A stretch of 64,000 nt of DNA. It comes from Sediminibacterium soli. GTDB lineage: Bacteria; Bacteroidota; Bacteroidia; Chitinophagales; Chitinophagaceae. Shown here piece by piece: positions 8,675 through 16,468 of the stretch (position 1 is its first letter; every line of letters starts with the position of its first letter). The stretch is from contig NZ_JAACJR010000008.1 in NCBI RefSeq assembly GCF_009939225.1, forward strand, positions 1,417,377 to 1,481,376. The letters run 5' to 3'. Below the pieces are notes generated by a model. The model did not search any database, was not told where the DNA came from, and saw only the letters and a list, made by a program, of their open reading frames with translations. The position numbers and the translations under genes were made by a program.

Positions 8675-10993
8675 TTATCGTATCAAACTGAACGTCCCTA
8701 CCTTCGTTACACGCTGCCCGTTCTGCATAATCGCTTCCAGTGCATAGGTATAGGTTCCGGCCGGCGAGGGCTTTCCGCTATAGGTGCCATCCCATCCCAG
8801 TCTCCTGTCTTTCGTCTCAAATACCTGCTTCCCCCATTGGTTGTACACCATCAGCCTGATCGACGACATCGCGGTGGCATATACCAGGAATTCGTCGTTA
8901 ACGCCATCGCCATTGGGGGTAAATGCATTGGGTATATACAGGTTATTGCCAAACGGGTTCGGTGTGATCACGGTTAATTGGCTCGAATCGCTTGTTTCGC
9001 AGACAAACCTTCCCTCTGCTATCACGGCAATGGTGGCAGGCTGGTTGGGACCCAGGTTGGTAACTACCTGTACCAGTGCCTGCGATCCGCCGGCGGGCAC
9101 CTGCGCGTAGCTGGTTCCTTTGTCGATGCTTACGCGATAGGACACCGCGTTGGGCACCACATCCCAGCGGAAATTTACATCAGGTACGCCCACCGCTTCT
9201 GCACGTATCACCGGTTTGGGCAGCTTGCTGCGAAGGATGATCCGGGTGGCAGCACTTTTTGCGGGGCATGCCGGCGGTGTTCCTGTTGCGTTGACGATAT
9301 AATCGGTATTGCCGATAATGTTCTGCAGCACCAGTGAACTGCCTTTGTTAACCGGGTTGGGATTACCCGGAATATACCAGGCATATTCGATATTGGCCTG
9401 CGGCGACACTACGTACAGCGAATCCGATTCGCCGGGACAAATAGAATCTTTCAGGTTCCGTACAACAAAATCGAGTATCGGTACCGCAAACCTTACCACG
9501 CTTGTATCTTTTACGGTGCAACCGCCGATCGTAACGGCCACGCCATAACTTCCGTTCTGCGTTACATTGATGCTTTGTGTGGTCTCACCCGTGCTCCACT
9601 GGTAACGCTGGAAATTAGGACCTGCATCGAGCTTGGCCTGGCTGCCGCAGACATCCAGTTTTTTCTGGATGTTGGTGGCCATATTCGGGATCGTAACCGT
9701 AATGGTATCGTTACAGGATTTGCCCGATGCGATGCGGTTGACAAAATAGGTTGTGGTGGCAGTGGGTTTGATATTGATGGATGCTGTTGTTTCGCCCGTG
9801 GACCATTTATACGATTGCTGCGAAAAAGGTATCAGCGAAGAATCGGGGTAGTAAGCCCAGATGCCATCGTACCTGGCCCAGATAATCCTTTTACCCGCTT
9901 TATCATAATAGGCTTTTCCGTTGGTGCCAAACCCGCCTGCAGCCGGCGGTGCAGCTCCTTCTCCGGTAAACGCTACAAAGCCGGTGTCTTTACCAAGCCG
10001 GTACCGGAATGTTTTGAAGGTGTTGGGCAAAGACTGGTTCTGCACCGCATTGCCTGTGGGCTGGAACCCGCCGAATAAAAAAAACCGGGAAGAATCGTAA
10101 TCATAGGCAACCGCTCCCTCGTACTGAATCGTGGGGTTATTAACCGGCAGCAGGTTCCGGAAACGATAGGTGGCAAGATCCAGCTCCCAGAGATCGCGAA
10201 GCCAGCAGTACATGCCGCTGGCCGTAGCCCAGGGACTTCCCAGCAAACAGGTTCCGGTTAACTCATCGCCGGTATAATTGCCCTGTCCGGAGAACATGTA
10301 TACCTTGGATCCGTCGGCATTGGCGCCAATGATGTTACCACCTTTGGGTACGGTATCAACGGGCAAATCGGGTCTTTTCTGCTGCCATGCCGTACCGTTG
10401 TGTTCGTATATCCATCCCTTGGTTTTGTTAAACCCGTAACCGCCGTAAAAACCCGGCTGTTTTGTCACCGGGTTCCAGAAAGAAGCGGCACCAAAAGCAT
10501 CCCTGTCGAGCGCACCCGGCCCAACAGATACCCAGCTGCCTCCCGCTGCAGGCAATGCAAATACCTCATCGCGACCGGATTTCCATAACAGCAACCGGTT
10601 GTTAAGCGGGTCGAAAACAAACTCCGTAAGATCGCCGGGCCAGTTGGTGGCAGGGATAGAACTAACTGTATTGTTCTTCAGGTCAAACCGGGTGATCCGC
10701 TGGTAATTGATGGAATAGAGGTACTGGTTGACCCTGTCAAAACCAAATGATTTCAGGTTGAAGAGCAGCGAATCGATGGCCCCGCGTGTAATCAGTAATT
10801 TCCAGACACCGGGTAAGATGGAATCGGGCGGAGGTGGCGGCTGCAGATCGAGTGTAAGCGGTGTGCCTGAACAAACGATGGTATCACGTAAACGGATAAA
10901 AGGGCTGCAACCAGATTGGCTGTACAATTCTGTACTACAGAAAAACACGGCCAGTACCAGCAACCTGTAAAGAAGCAGTTCGTTTTTTTTCAC
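8675..10993 (-). CDS. T9SS-exported surface protein with gliding-type C-terminal domain
   Basis: The 772-residue protein starts at GTG and has a signal peptide (about 1-26), a Kelch-like propeller region (about 70-400, with YGGYGF, VYMFSGQGN and FFLFGGF), Ig/PKD-like modules with repeated YxWSTGETT motifs, and a type B sorting domain (about 680-772, starting IPNAFTPNGDGVNDEF). It is probably a surface adhesin exported by the type IX system. It leads the operon with the PorP-like and OmpA/PD40 genes. An A8 tract directly follows the GTG start codon. Confidence 0.88.
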   Translation of the reverse strand: MKKNELLLYRLLVLAVFFCSTELYSQSGCSPFIRLRDTIVCSGTPLTLDLQPPPPPDSILPGVWKLLITRGAIDSLLFNLKSFGFDRVNQYLYSINYQRITRFDLKNNTVSSIPATNWPGDLTEFVFDPLNNRLLLWKSGRDEVFALPAAGGSWVSVGPGALDRDAFGAASFWNPVTKQPGFYGGYGFNKTKGWIYEHNGTAWQQKRPDLPVDTVPKGGNIIGANADGSKVYMFSGQGNYTGDELTGTCLLGSPWATASGMYCWLRDLWELDLATYRFRNLLPVNNPTIQYEGAVAYDYDSSRFFLFGGFQPTGNAVQNQSLPNTFKTFRYRLGKDTGFVAFTGEGAAPPAAGGFGTNGKAYYDKAGKRIIWARYDGIWAYYPDSSLIPFSQQSYKWSTGETTASINIKPTATTTYFVNRIASGKSCNDTITVTIPNMATNIQKKLDVCGSQAKLDAGPNFQRYQWSTGETTQSINVTQNGSYGVAVTIGGCTVKDTSVVRFAVPILDFVVRNLKDSICPGESDSLYVVSPQANIEYAWYIPGNPNPVNKGSSLVLQNIIGNTDYIVNATGTPPACPAKSAATRIILRSKLPKPVIRAEAVGVPDVNFRWDVVPNAVSYRVSIDKGTSYAQVPAGGSQALVQVVTNLGPNQPATIAVIAEGRFVCETSDSSQLTVITPNPFGNNLYIPNAFTPNGDGVNDEFLVYATAMSSIRLMVYNQWGKQVFETKDRRLGWDGTYSGKPSPAGTYTYALEAIMQNGQRVTKVGTFSLIR

Positions 10994-11141
10994 AACGCTT
11001 TCATTAGGATATCAAGACCGGAATGATCGTTTTAACCAGTCGAAATCAGTCAGTAAGATAACTAATAAAAACAGGATTTATTGCAGGTAACCTTGATTAA
11101 AATACAGATTTTCAATTCTTTACAAGAGTATAGGAATATCA

Positions 11142-12632
11142 CTACAGCTCTTTGCGTAATCTTGCTACGGGCACATTCAGCTGTTCGCGGTATTTGGCCA
11201 CTGTGCGGCGGGCGATATTGTAGCCTTTTTCCTGCAGCATATCGGTAAGCACTTCATCGCTGAGTGGCTTGCGTTTGTCTTCCGCCTCGATCAGGTCGCT
11301 GAGGATCTTTTTCACTTCGCGTGTGCTCACTTCTTCTCCGCTGTCGGTGCTTAGCGATTCACTGAAAAAGAATTTCAGGCGATAGGTACCAAATTCTGTC
11401 TGAACAAACTTACTGTTGGCAACCCGGCTCACAGTGGATATATCCAGTCCTGTGATCTCCGCAATATCTTTCAGGATCATCGGGCGCATGGTGGTTTCGT
11501 CGCCGGTAAGGAAGAATTCCCTCTGGTGCTGCATGATGGCGCTCATGGTGCCGATCAGCGTTTCCTGCCGCTGTTTGATCATATCGATAAACCATTTTGC
11601 CGAGTCTATCTTCTGCTTGATGAACAGTACCGCTTCCTTCTGCCGCTTGTCTTTTTTGCTGCCTTTCTCATAATCTTTCAGCATATCCCTGTATCCCTCG
11701 CTGATGCGCAGATCGGGTGCATTCTTGGCATTGAGTGTAAGCTCCAGTTTGCCGTTGTTATTGATCACAAAAAAATCGGGAACGATATAACTCTCGGCTT
11801 TATTGATCTCGCCGATATTGCCACCGGGTTTGGGATTGAGTTTGATGATCTGGCCGATTACGTCCTTCAACTGCTCATCGTTCAGGCTAAGACTGCGCTG
11901 GATCTTCTCATAGTGCTTCTTCGTAAACTCATCAAAATACCTGGTGATCACCTGTATTGCCAGTTCAACACTTTTTCCTTCGCTGAGCTTGCGTCTTAGC
12001 TGCAGCAACAGGCATTCCTGCAGGTTGCGCGCACAGATACCGGGCGGATCGAACTGCTGTATCTGGTCAACCAATGCTTCGATCTCCTTTTCCTCAACAG
12101 ACAATCCCTGCCTGAACGCCAGGTCGTCTGCGATGGACGACAGTTCCCGGCGCAGGTAACCGTCGTCGTCGAGACTGCCAACAATCTGTTCTGCAATTTT
12201 CAGGTTGCGCTCGTCCAGGTCAAGCATACCCAGCTGGTTGAGCAGCATCTCATGAAAACTGGTTTCCACCCTGATCGGGATCACTTTCTGGTCATCGATC
12301 TCAGGATAATTGTCGTCCTTCATTTTATAATCGGCAATCTCTCCATCATCATCCACTACGTATTCGCTGATATCAACGTTCTCGTATTCGTCAGCACTGC
12401 CGTCCATATCCGAATCGTCATCGCTGCTGTTGTCGAACTCGTCGTGCATTTCATCCGCATACTCATCTTCATGTCCCTCTTCGCCCTGTTCCAGGGCAGG
12501 GTTCTCCTCGAGCTCTTCCTTGATGCGCTCCTCGAGGTTGGCCGTAGGCACCTGCAACAATTTCATTAACTGAATCTGTTGAGGCGACAGCTTCTGCAGT
12601 AATTTTTGCTGTAATGACTGGTTTAATGACAT
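11142..12632 (-). CDS. rpoN: RNA polymerase sigma-54 factor RpoN
   Basis: The 496-residue protein has region I at the N-terminus (SLNQSLQQKLLQKLSPQQIQ), a strongly acidic region II (about 40-115), the core-binding and HTH domains, and the diagnostic RpoN box ARRTVAKYRE near the C-terminus. I chose ATG 12632, because the longer open frame adds 13 residues ahead of the conserved N-terminus. Sigma-54 directs RNA polymerase to -24/-12 promoters and needs AAA+ activators, none of which is in the window. Gene order around it gives no obvious target. Confidence 0.96.
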   Translation of the reverse strand: MSLNQSLQQKLLQKLSPQQIQLMKLLQVPTANLEERIKEELEENPALEQGEEGHEDEYADEMHDEFDNSSDDDSDMDGSADEYENVDISEYVVDDDGEIADYKMKDDNYPEIDDQKVIPIRVETSFHEMLLNQLGMLDLDERNLKIAEQIVGSLDDDGYLRRELSSIADDLAFRQGLSVEEKEIEALVDQIQQFDPPGICARNLQECLLLQLRRKLSEGKSVELAIQVITRYFDEFTKKHYEKIQRSLSLNDEQLKDVIGQIIKLNPKPGGNIGEINKAESYIVPDFFVINNNGKLELTLNAKNAPDLRISEGYRDMLKDYEKGSKKDKRQKEAVLFIKQKIDSAKWFIDMIKQRQETLIGTMSAIMQHQREFFLTGDETTMRPMILKDIAEITGLDISTVSRVANSKFVQTEFGTYRLKFFFSESLSTDSGEEVSTREVKKILSDLIEAEDKRKPLSDEVLTDMLQEKGYNIARRTVAKYREQLNVPVARLRKEL

Positions 12633-12700
12633 AATGGTGAGGGTATGGGTGTTACAAAAAAACCATACCACTGTTCAAATCCCTGTTCCTGTTAACGCCG

Positions 12701-12708
12701 TAAATTTA
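12701..12708 (+). promoter_or_regulatory. Putative -7 box TAAATTTA
   Basis: TAAATTTA fits TAnnTTTA, a one-base variant of the Bacteroidota -7 consensus, and lies 21 bp before ATG 12730. It sits in the palindrome GTAAATTTAC in the space shared with divergent rpoN. Confidence 0.4.
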
Positions 12709-12729
12709 CATACAAATCAAAGCAGCACG

Positions 12730-13032
12730 ATGATGAAAGGAATTTGTTTGTTTGTGAATTTATTGCTAATTGGCTGCTTTCTTCATGCGCAATATCTGGC
12801 CGCCCCGGCAAAGAACAGTGTTAAAATTAGCGACAGCCTGCGAAGCGCACCCATACGATTGTTGCCCGAAAATTTTTATGTAAAGCAACTTCCTTTTTTC
12901 TGCAAAAAAGAATGGCAGCTGGAAAAAATAACGGGCATTCCTTTCAGGCTCCGTCTCGGCAGCCTGGATTATGTTGATGCGCTGGAAGGAAAACACAACC
13001 TTCTTAGGCAACCGCGCGATCGAAAAAAATAA
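12730..13032 (+). CDS. Small secreted protein of unknown function
   Basis: This 100-residue protein begins with a clear signal peptide (MMKGICLFVNLLLIGCFLHAQ would be the cleaved part, about 21 residues). I chose ATG 12730 because the longer frame adds 32 residues that do not look like protein and hides the signal. The mature part is basic and contains LPFFCKKEWQLEK and FRLRLGSLDYVDALEGK. From memory, similar LPFFCKKE...RLGSLDYV proteins recur in Chitinophagaceae, but I cannot verify this and no function is known to me. It is divergent from rpoN and converges on the aminotransferase gene with a 24-bp gap. Confidence 0.7.
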   Translation: MMKGICLFVNLLLIGCFLHAQYLAAPAKNSVKISDSLRSAPIRLLPENFYVKQLPFFCKKEWQLEKITGIPFRLRLGSLDYVDALEGKHNLLRQPRDRKK

Positions 13033-13056
13033 ACCCTTACCGGTAACCCGGCGCTG

Positions 13057-14274
13057 CTATGCTTTTTGTGCGTGTGCAGCCAGAACTGTTCTCACGGCAT
13101 CAGCTATCTTCTCTCCTTTTTCCCTGACCTGCTGTTCTGTCCACAACAGGCTGATCGAAGTGGAGATGCAGCGGCTCATGATCTCATCGCTTGCTGCAAA
13201 GGATGCACTGTTCAGAGCTGTCAGCGCGTTTTTCTGTTCATCGCTGATGGCGTGCAGGGCGAGTGCCTGCTTCAGGTGATCCCATTTACGGATATAATGC
13301 CAGTTGTTGACGAACCAGTAAAAACTTCCCGGCATCACCTGCTGCGCCCTCATTTCTTCAACAACGGCTGCGGTGATTTCCGCCGTAGGCAGGAACCAGG
13401 AAAGAAATGTGCAGCTGTCTTCGCCTCCTTCCGGAACCCGCCTGAAACTGATCTCCGGAACCTGGGCCAGCTGTTCGCGCAGCAAGGCGCAGTTCTTTTT
13501 CTGCAGCGCAAGAAAGGTGTCCAGCTTCCTGATCTGCGCCAGGCCAACCGCCGCATGCAACTCGCTGATGCGGTAATTGTACCCGATAAAAGGATGCAGA
13601 TCCGCGCCCCGGTCAACACCCTGGTGATCGTGCCCGTGATCGGTATAACCGTCCGACTTCACATACACTTCTTTCTTATTCGTCATCACCACACCGCCTT
13701 CCGCGCAGGTGATCGTCTTTACAAAATCAAAGGAAAAAGTGCCCGCATCGCCGATGGTACCGAGAAATTTTCCTTTGTACCGGGCGCCGATGCTCTGGCA
13801 GGCATCTTCCAGCAGTATCAGGGAATGCGCTTTACAAAGCTGCTGCAGGGCATCCAGGTCGGCAGGGCTGCCGCACATATGCACCGGCATGATGCATTTT
13901 GTTCTGGGCGTGATAGCCGCGCGGACCGCAGCGGGATCAAGGGTAAGTGTGTCATCAACATCAACCAATACGGGTATGGCGCCCACACTCAGCACCGCTT
14001 CGAAGCTTGCCACGAAAGTAAAACTCGGCATGATCACCTCATCCCCCGCACCTATGCCCAGCGCCGCCATGGCGGTGGTAAGCGCCGAGGTGCCGCTCGA
14101 TGTCAGTTGCGCGTAAGCTGCCCCAAACACTTCCGTGATCGCCTTCTCCAGCTCTTTCGCCTTCCAATGCCCTTTACGCGCACCGTCAAAACCATAACGC
14201 ATCAGGATACCTGTTTCCAGTACATCATTGACTTCTTTTCGTTCTTCTTCTCCAAAAAATTCAAAACCGGGCAT
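13057..14274 (-). CDS. DegT/DnrJ/EryC1/StrS family PLP aminotransferase
   Basis: The 405-residue protein has the sugar-aminotransferase fold: SSGTSALTTAMAALG near the N-terminus, EDACQSIGARYKG in the middle and FSFDFVKTITCAEGG containing the PLP-binding lysine. The family transfers an amino group from glutamate to keto-sugars on nucleotides, or makes related aminosugars. The substrate cannot be inferred, because no nucleotide-sugar or polysaccharide genes adjoin it. ATG 14274 (MPGFEFFG) was chosen because the 39 residues upstream are out of family and a TACCTTTG box lies within them. Confidence 0.9.
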   Translation of the reverse strand: MPGFEFFGEEERKEVNDVLETGILMRYGFDGARKGHWKAKELEKAITEVFGAAYAQLTSSGTSALTTAMAALGIGAGDEVIMPSFTFVASFEAVLSVGAIPVLVDVDDTLTLDPAAVRAAITPRTKCIMPVHMCGSPADLDALQQLCKAHSLILLEDACQSIGARYKGKFLGTIGDAGTFSFDFVKTITCAEGGVVMTNKKEVYVKSDGYTDHGHDHQGVDRGADLHPFIGYNYRISELHAAVGLAQIRKLDTFLALQKKNCALLREQLAQVPEISFRRVPEGGEDSCTFLSWFLPTAEITAAVVEEMRAQQVMPGSFYWFVNNWHYIRKWDHLKQALALHAISDEQKNALTALNSASFAASDEIMSRCISTSISLLWTEQQVREKGEKIADAVRTVLAAHAQKA

Positions 14275-14315
14275 GGATGATCTTTTAATGATAAATAAGC
14301 AAAATCCGTTGCCCG

Positions 14316-14323
14316 CAAAGGTA
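14316..14323 (-). promoter_or_regulatory. -7 box TACCTTTG for the aminotransferase gene
   Basis: TACCTTTG on the minus strand matches TAnnTTTG exactly and lies 41 bp before ATG 14274. It supports that start over the longer frame. Confidence 0.55.
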
Positions 14324-14404
14324 TAGAAAAGGAGGTTCTGGAAAAGCGAGTCAGCGCAGATTCGGTTGTTTGCACCCGGCCTGCTTTTCACGATCCCGGC
14401 TTCC

Positions 14405-14412
14405 TACCTTTG
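14405..14412 (+). promoter_or_regulatory. -7 box TACCTTTG four bases before ATG
   Basis: TACCTTTG matches TAnnTTTG and ends four bases before ATG 14417. With the usual transcription start about five bases after the box, the mRNA would begin at the start codon. Confidence 0.5.
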
Positions 14413-14416
14413 CAGT

Positions 14417-15061
14417 ATGGACCCTATTCTGTTTTATTGTTACGATGCTTATTGCGGCTGGTGTTATGGATTCAGCCCCGTGATGAAAAAACTGGCGGCC
14501 GAAAACCCGCAGTTGCAGATAGAAGTGCTGTCCGGCGGCATGATCTTACCCGAAGAACCGGTGCATATTTCCGCCACCGCGGCATATATTGCCAAAGCCT
14601 ATCATACCGTGGAAGAACATACGGGCATCAAATTCGGCGAGGATTACCTCTGGCATGTAAAAAACCCGGAGTTGAGCGACTGGTACCCCAATTCAGAAAA
14701 ACCTGCTATCGCTCTCTGCATATACAAGGAATTCTATCCCGGCAGGCAGGTTGCGTTTGCGGCCGATCTGCAGTACGCGCTGCATTCAGAAGGCCGCGAT
14801 CTTACAGACGACGAAGCCTACCGGCATCTTCTTGAAAAATACAGCATACAGCCCGAAACATTTTACGAAAAACTGCATAGCGAAACATATAAGGAACAGG
14901 CCTATTACGAGTTTCAGTTATGCAAACAGCTGCAGGTTACAGGCTATCCGGCCGTGCTGCTGCAGGTTTCAGAAACCAGGTTCCACCTGCTTGCAAGGGG
15001 TTATACGGATTATGAAACGCTTGCGGCGAGATTAAAAACCGCCATGGCTGACCAGACCTGA
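14417..15061 (+). CDS. DsbA family thioredoxin-fold protein (FrnE-like)
   Basis: This 214-residue protein has no signal peptide, so it is probably cytoplasmic. The active-site CxxC is C13-G-W-C16 within YCGWCYGFSP, followed by a helical insertion and a cis-proline loop VTGYPAV, as in the FrnE branch of the DsbA family. Such proteins are thiol-disulfide oxidoreductases or isomerases, often linked with oxidative stress. ATG 14417 was chosen because the conserved N-terminus starts here. It is monocistronic and converges on the DinB-like gene with a hairpin between them. Confidence 0.85.
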   Translation: MDPILFYCYDAYCGWCYGFSPVMKKLAAENPQLQIEVLSGGMILPEEPVHISATAAYIAKAYHTVEEHTGIKFGEDYLWHVKNPELSDWYPNSEKPAIALCIYKEFYPGRQVAFAADLQYALHSEGRDLTDDEAYRHLLEKYSIQPETFYEKLHSETYKEQAYYEFQLCKQLQVTGYPAVLLQVSETRFHLLARGYTDYETLAARLKTAMADQT

Positions 15062-15071
15062 GCCATAAGCA

Positions 15072-15109
15072 GCAGATTTGCATACGACCGCTGTTGTACG
15101 CAAATCTGC
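15072..15109. terminator. Possible bidirectional terminator hairpin
   Basis: A perfect 10-bp stem (GCAGATTTGC at 15072-15081 with GCAAATCTGC at 15100-15109) and an 18-nt loop lie between two convergent genes. There is no strong T-run on either side, so termination efficiency is uncertain. Confidence 0.5.
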
Positions 15110-15126
15110 GGTTGCCGTTTCCTTCA

Positions 15127-15672
15127 TCAGAACAACATTTCATTCGGTGGCTTTACACCCTGTAAACGGATATAGATTGTGCACTGCCCGCGGTGATGTG
15201 TCTGGTGCTCGAACGCTTTTTGTATCCAGGATAATTTTGTTTCATCCAGGTTACCGCGTTTTACATGTTCGCCCAGTTGCGCGGCATCCATATTCCGGAT
15301 GGAATTGATGGCATAGTCATAGCTGGCATTCACATAATGTGTAACAGAATCCTTGCTTTGGGCACCGGCTGATTTCTCCATGTTGAACCCCGCAAATATC
15401 CGCTGTGCTCCCGTACCGTTCGCCACCAGGCCGATATTGCCTGACGCCAGGTGCAGCATCTGTTCGGAAAACGTGCGGATACTGTCGACCACTTTTTTAG
15501 CATACCTGTCTGCAGGCATTGCATCGAGATAGGCATCCGTATATTTTTTGGCGCGTTCCCAGTCCTTGATCAGCTGTGCTTTCAGATCCTCGTTCGAAAG
15601 GGTCTGTGCACCGGCCGGAAACCAGGCGGTGATGGCAATAAGGATGGTGATGAGGGAACAGATTTTTTTCAT
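15127..15672 (-). CDS. DinB-family four-helix protein, exported
   Basis: The 181-residue protein has an N-terminal signal peptide (about 1-22, ending AGAQ) and a DinB-like helical bundle. The C-terminal HQTHHRGQCTIYIRLQG carries metal-ligand type histidines typical of the fold. DinB superfamily members are metal-binding thiol transferases or hydrolases; this subgroup is exported and has no assigned substrate. It is convergent with the DsbA-like gene. The 273-bp region upstream, shared with the DUF5606 gene, holds no gene that I can support. Confidence 0.8.
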   Translation of the reverse strand: MKKICSLITILIAITAWFPAGAQTLSNEDLKAQLIKDWERAKKYTDAYLDAMPADRYAKKVVDSIRTFSEQMLHLASGNIGLVANGTGAQRIFAGFNMEKSAGAQSKDSVTHYVNASYDYAINSIRNMDAAQLGEHVKRGNLDETKLSWIQKAFEHQTHHRGQCTIYIRLQGVKPPNEMLF

Positions 15673-15918
15673 GTTGAAAATTTTAATGATGAATAATTTA
15701 TAGCGCTACAAAGTGTAATCCGGTACGGTTTTCTTCCGTATCGGGTGATGGACATAGGGTTTTTAGCATAGGAATGTACAAAACCCACTTATTCCACCCC
15801 GATTTTTTATATGAGCGCGCCGGCGGTATGCTGGCTCCAACCGCAAAATCGGCATTATGATGACCGGGCGGCAGATCCTGCCCGGAAACGGGTTTATTCC
15901 AGATTGCTTCATTTCCCC

Positions 15919-15926
15919 TTACTTTG
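15919..15926 (+). promoter_or_regulatory. Putative -7 box TTACTTTG
   Basis: TTACTTTG differs from TAnnTTTG at one position and lies 19 bp before ATG 15946, within the spacing seen at several other genes in this window. Confidence 0.35.
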
Positions 15927-15945
15927 CAGCCTTAATACCTGATGT

Positions 15946-16362
15946 ATGGAATATAGTAAACTGATAGCTGTAACAGGCCTGAACGGCCTTTTTGAACTCG
16001 TAGGCAGCAAAACAGACGGCGCGATTGTAAGATCCCTCGACGACAAAAGCACAAAATTTGTCAGCAGCCGCGTACATAATTTTTCGCACCTGGAAAGTAT
16101 CGAAGTGTATACCATCCGCGAGAATGTAAACCTGGTAGACGTTTTCCAGGCAATGGACGGCAGCAAGGAAAAGCTTCCTGATGAGAAAGATGCGGCGGCT
16201 GTTAAAGCCTATTTCAAAAAAGTGTATGCCGATATGGATTTCGAACGGGTATATGCCAGCGATATGAAAAAAATGATCAAATGGTACGGTATCCTCAAAG
16301 TCAACAACATTGAACCCAAGTTAAGCGAGGAAGAGGAAGAAAATACGGACGAACAGGCCTAA
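15946..16362 (+). CDS. DUF5606 domain protein
   Basis: The 138-residue protein has no signal peptide. It starts MEYSKLIAVTGLNGLFELV, followed by a small beta-rich part with VRSLDDKSTKFVSSRVHNFS, a helical region with AYFKKVYADMDFERVY, and an acidic tail. This is the conserved Bacteroidota DUF5606 family, whose function is unknown to me. It has its own terminator at 16379, so it is monocistronic. Confidence 0.88.
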   Translation: MEYSKLIAVTGLNGLFELVGSKTDGAIVRSLDDKSTKFVSSRVHNFSHLESIEVYTIRENVNLVDVFQAMDGSKEKLPDEKDAAAVKAYFKKVYADMDFERVYASDMKKMIKWYGILKVNNIEPKLSEEEEENTDEQA

Positions 16363-16378
16363 AATAACTGACAGCAGC

Positions 16379-16408
16379 AACCCCGGCACCCCGCCGGGGT
16401 TTTGTTTT
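16379..16408 (+). terminator. Intrinsic terminator after DUF5606 gene
   Basis: A 9-bp GC-rich stem (AACCCCGGC at 16379-16387 with GCCGGGGTT at 16393-16401), a 5-nt loop and a following TTGTTTT tract form a standard rho-independent terminator. Confidence 0.85.
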
Positions 16409-16468
16409 GCCATTCTTTGACATACTTGAAACATGATATTACCTAACTTGGCGTTTCCAAGTACGGTT

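Noticed and set aside
10994-11141. Sigma-54 (-24/-12) promoter near rpoN
   Set aside because: No GG-N10-GC element with TGGCA and TTGC halves was seen here or in the other gaps that I read closely.
13066-14280. Long open frame antisense to the DegT-type aminotransferase
   Set aside because: It lies wholly opposite a clearly conserved gene, has no signal or domain pattern, and is explained by the codon bias of the real gene.
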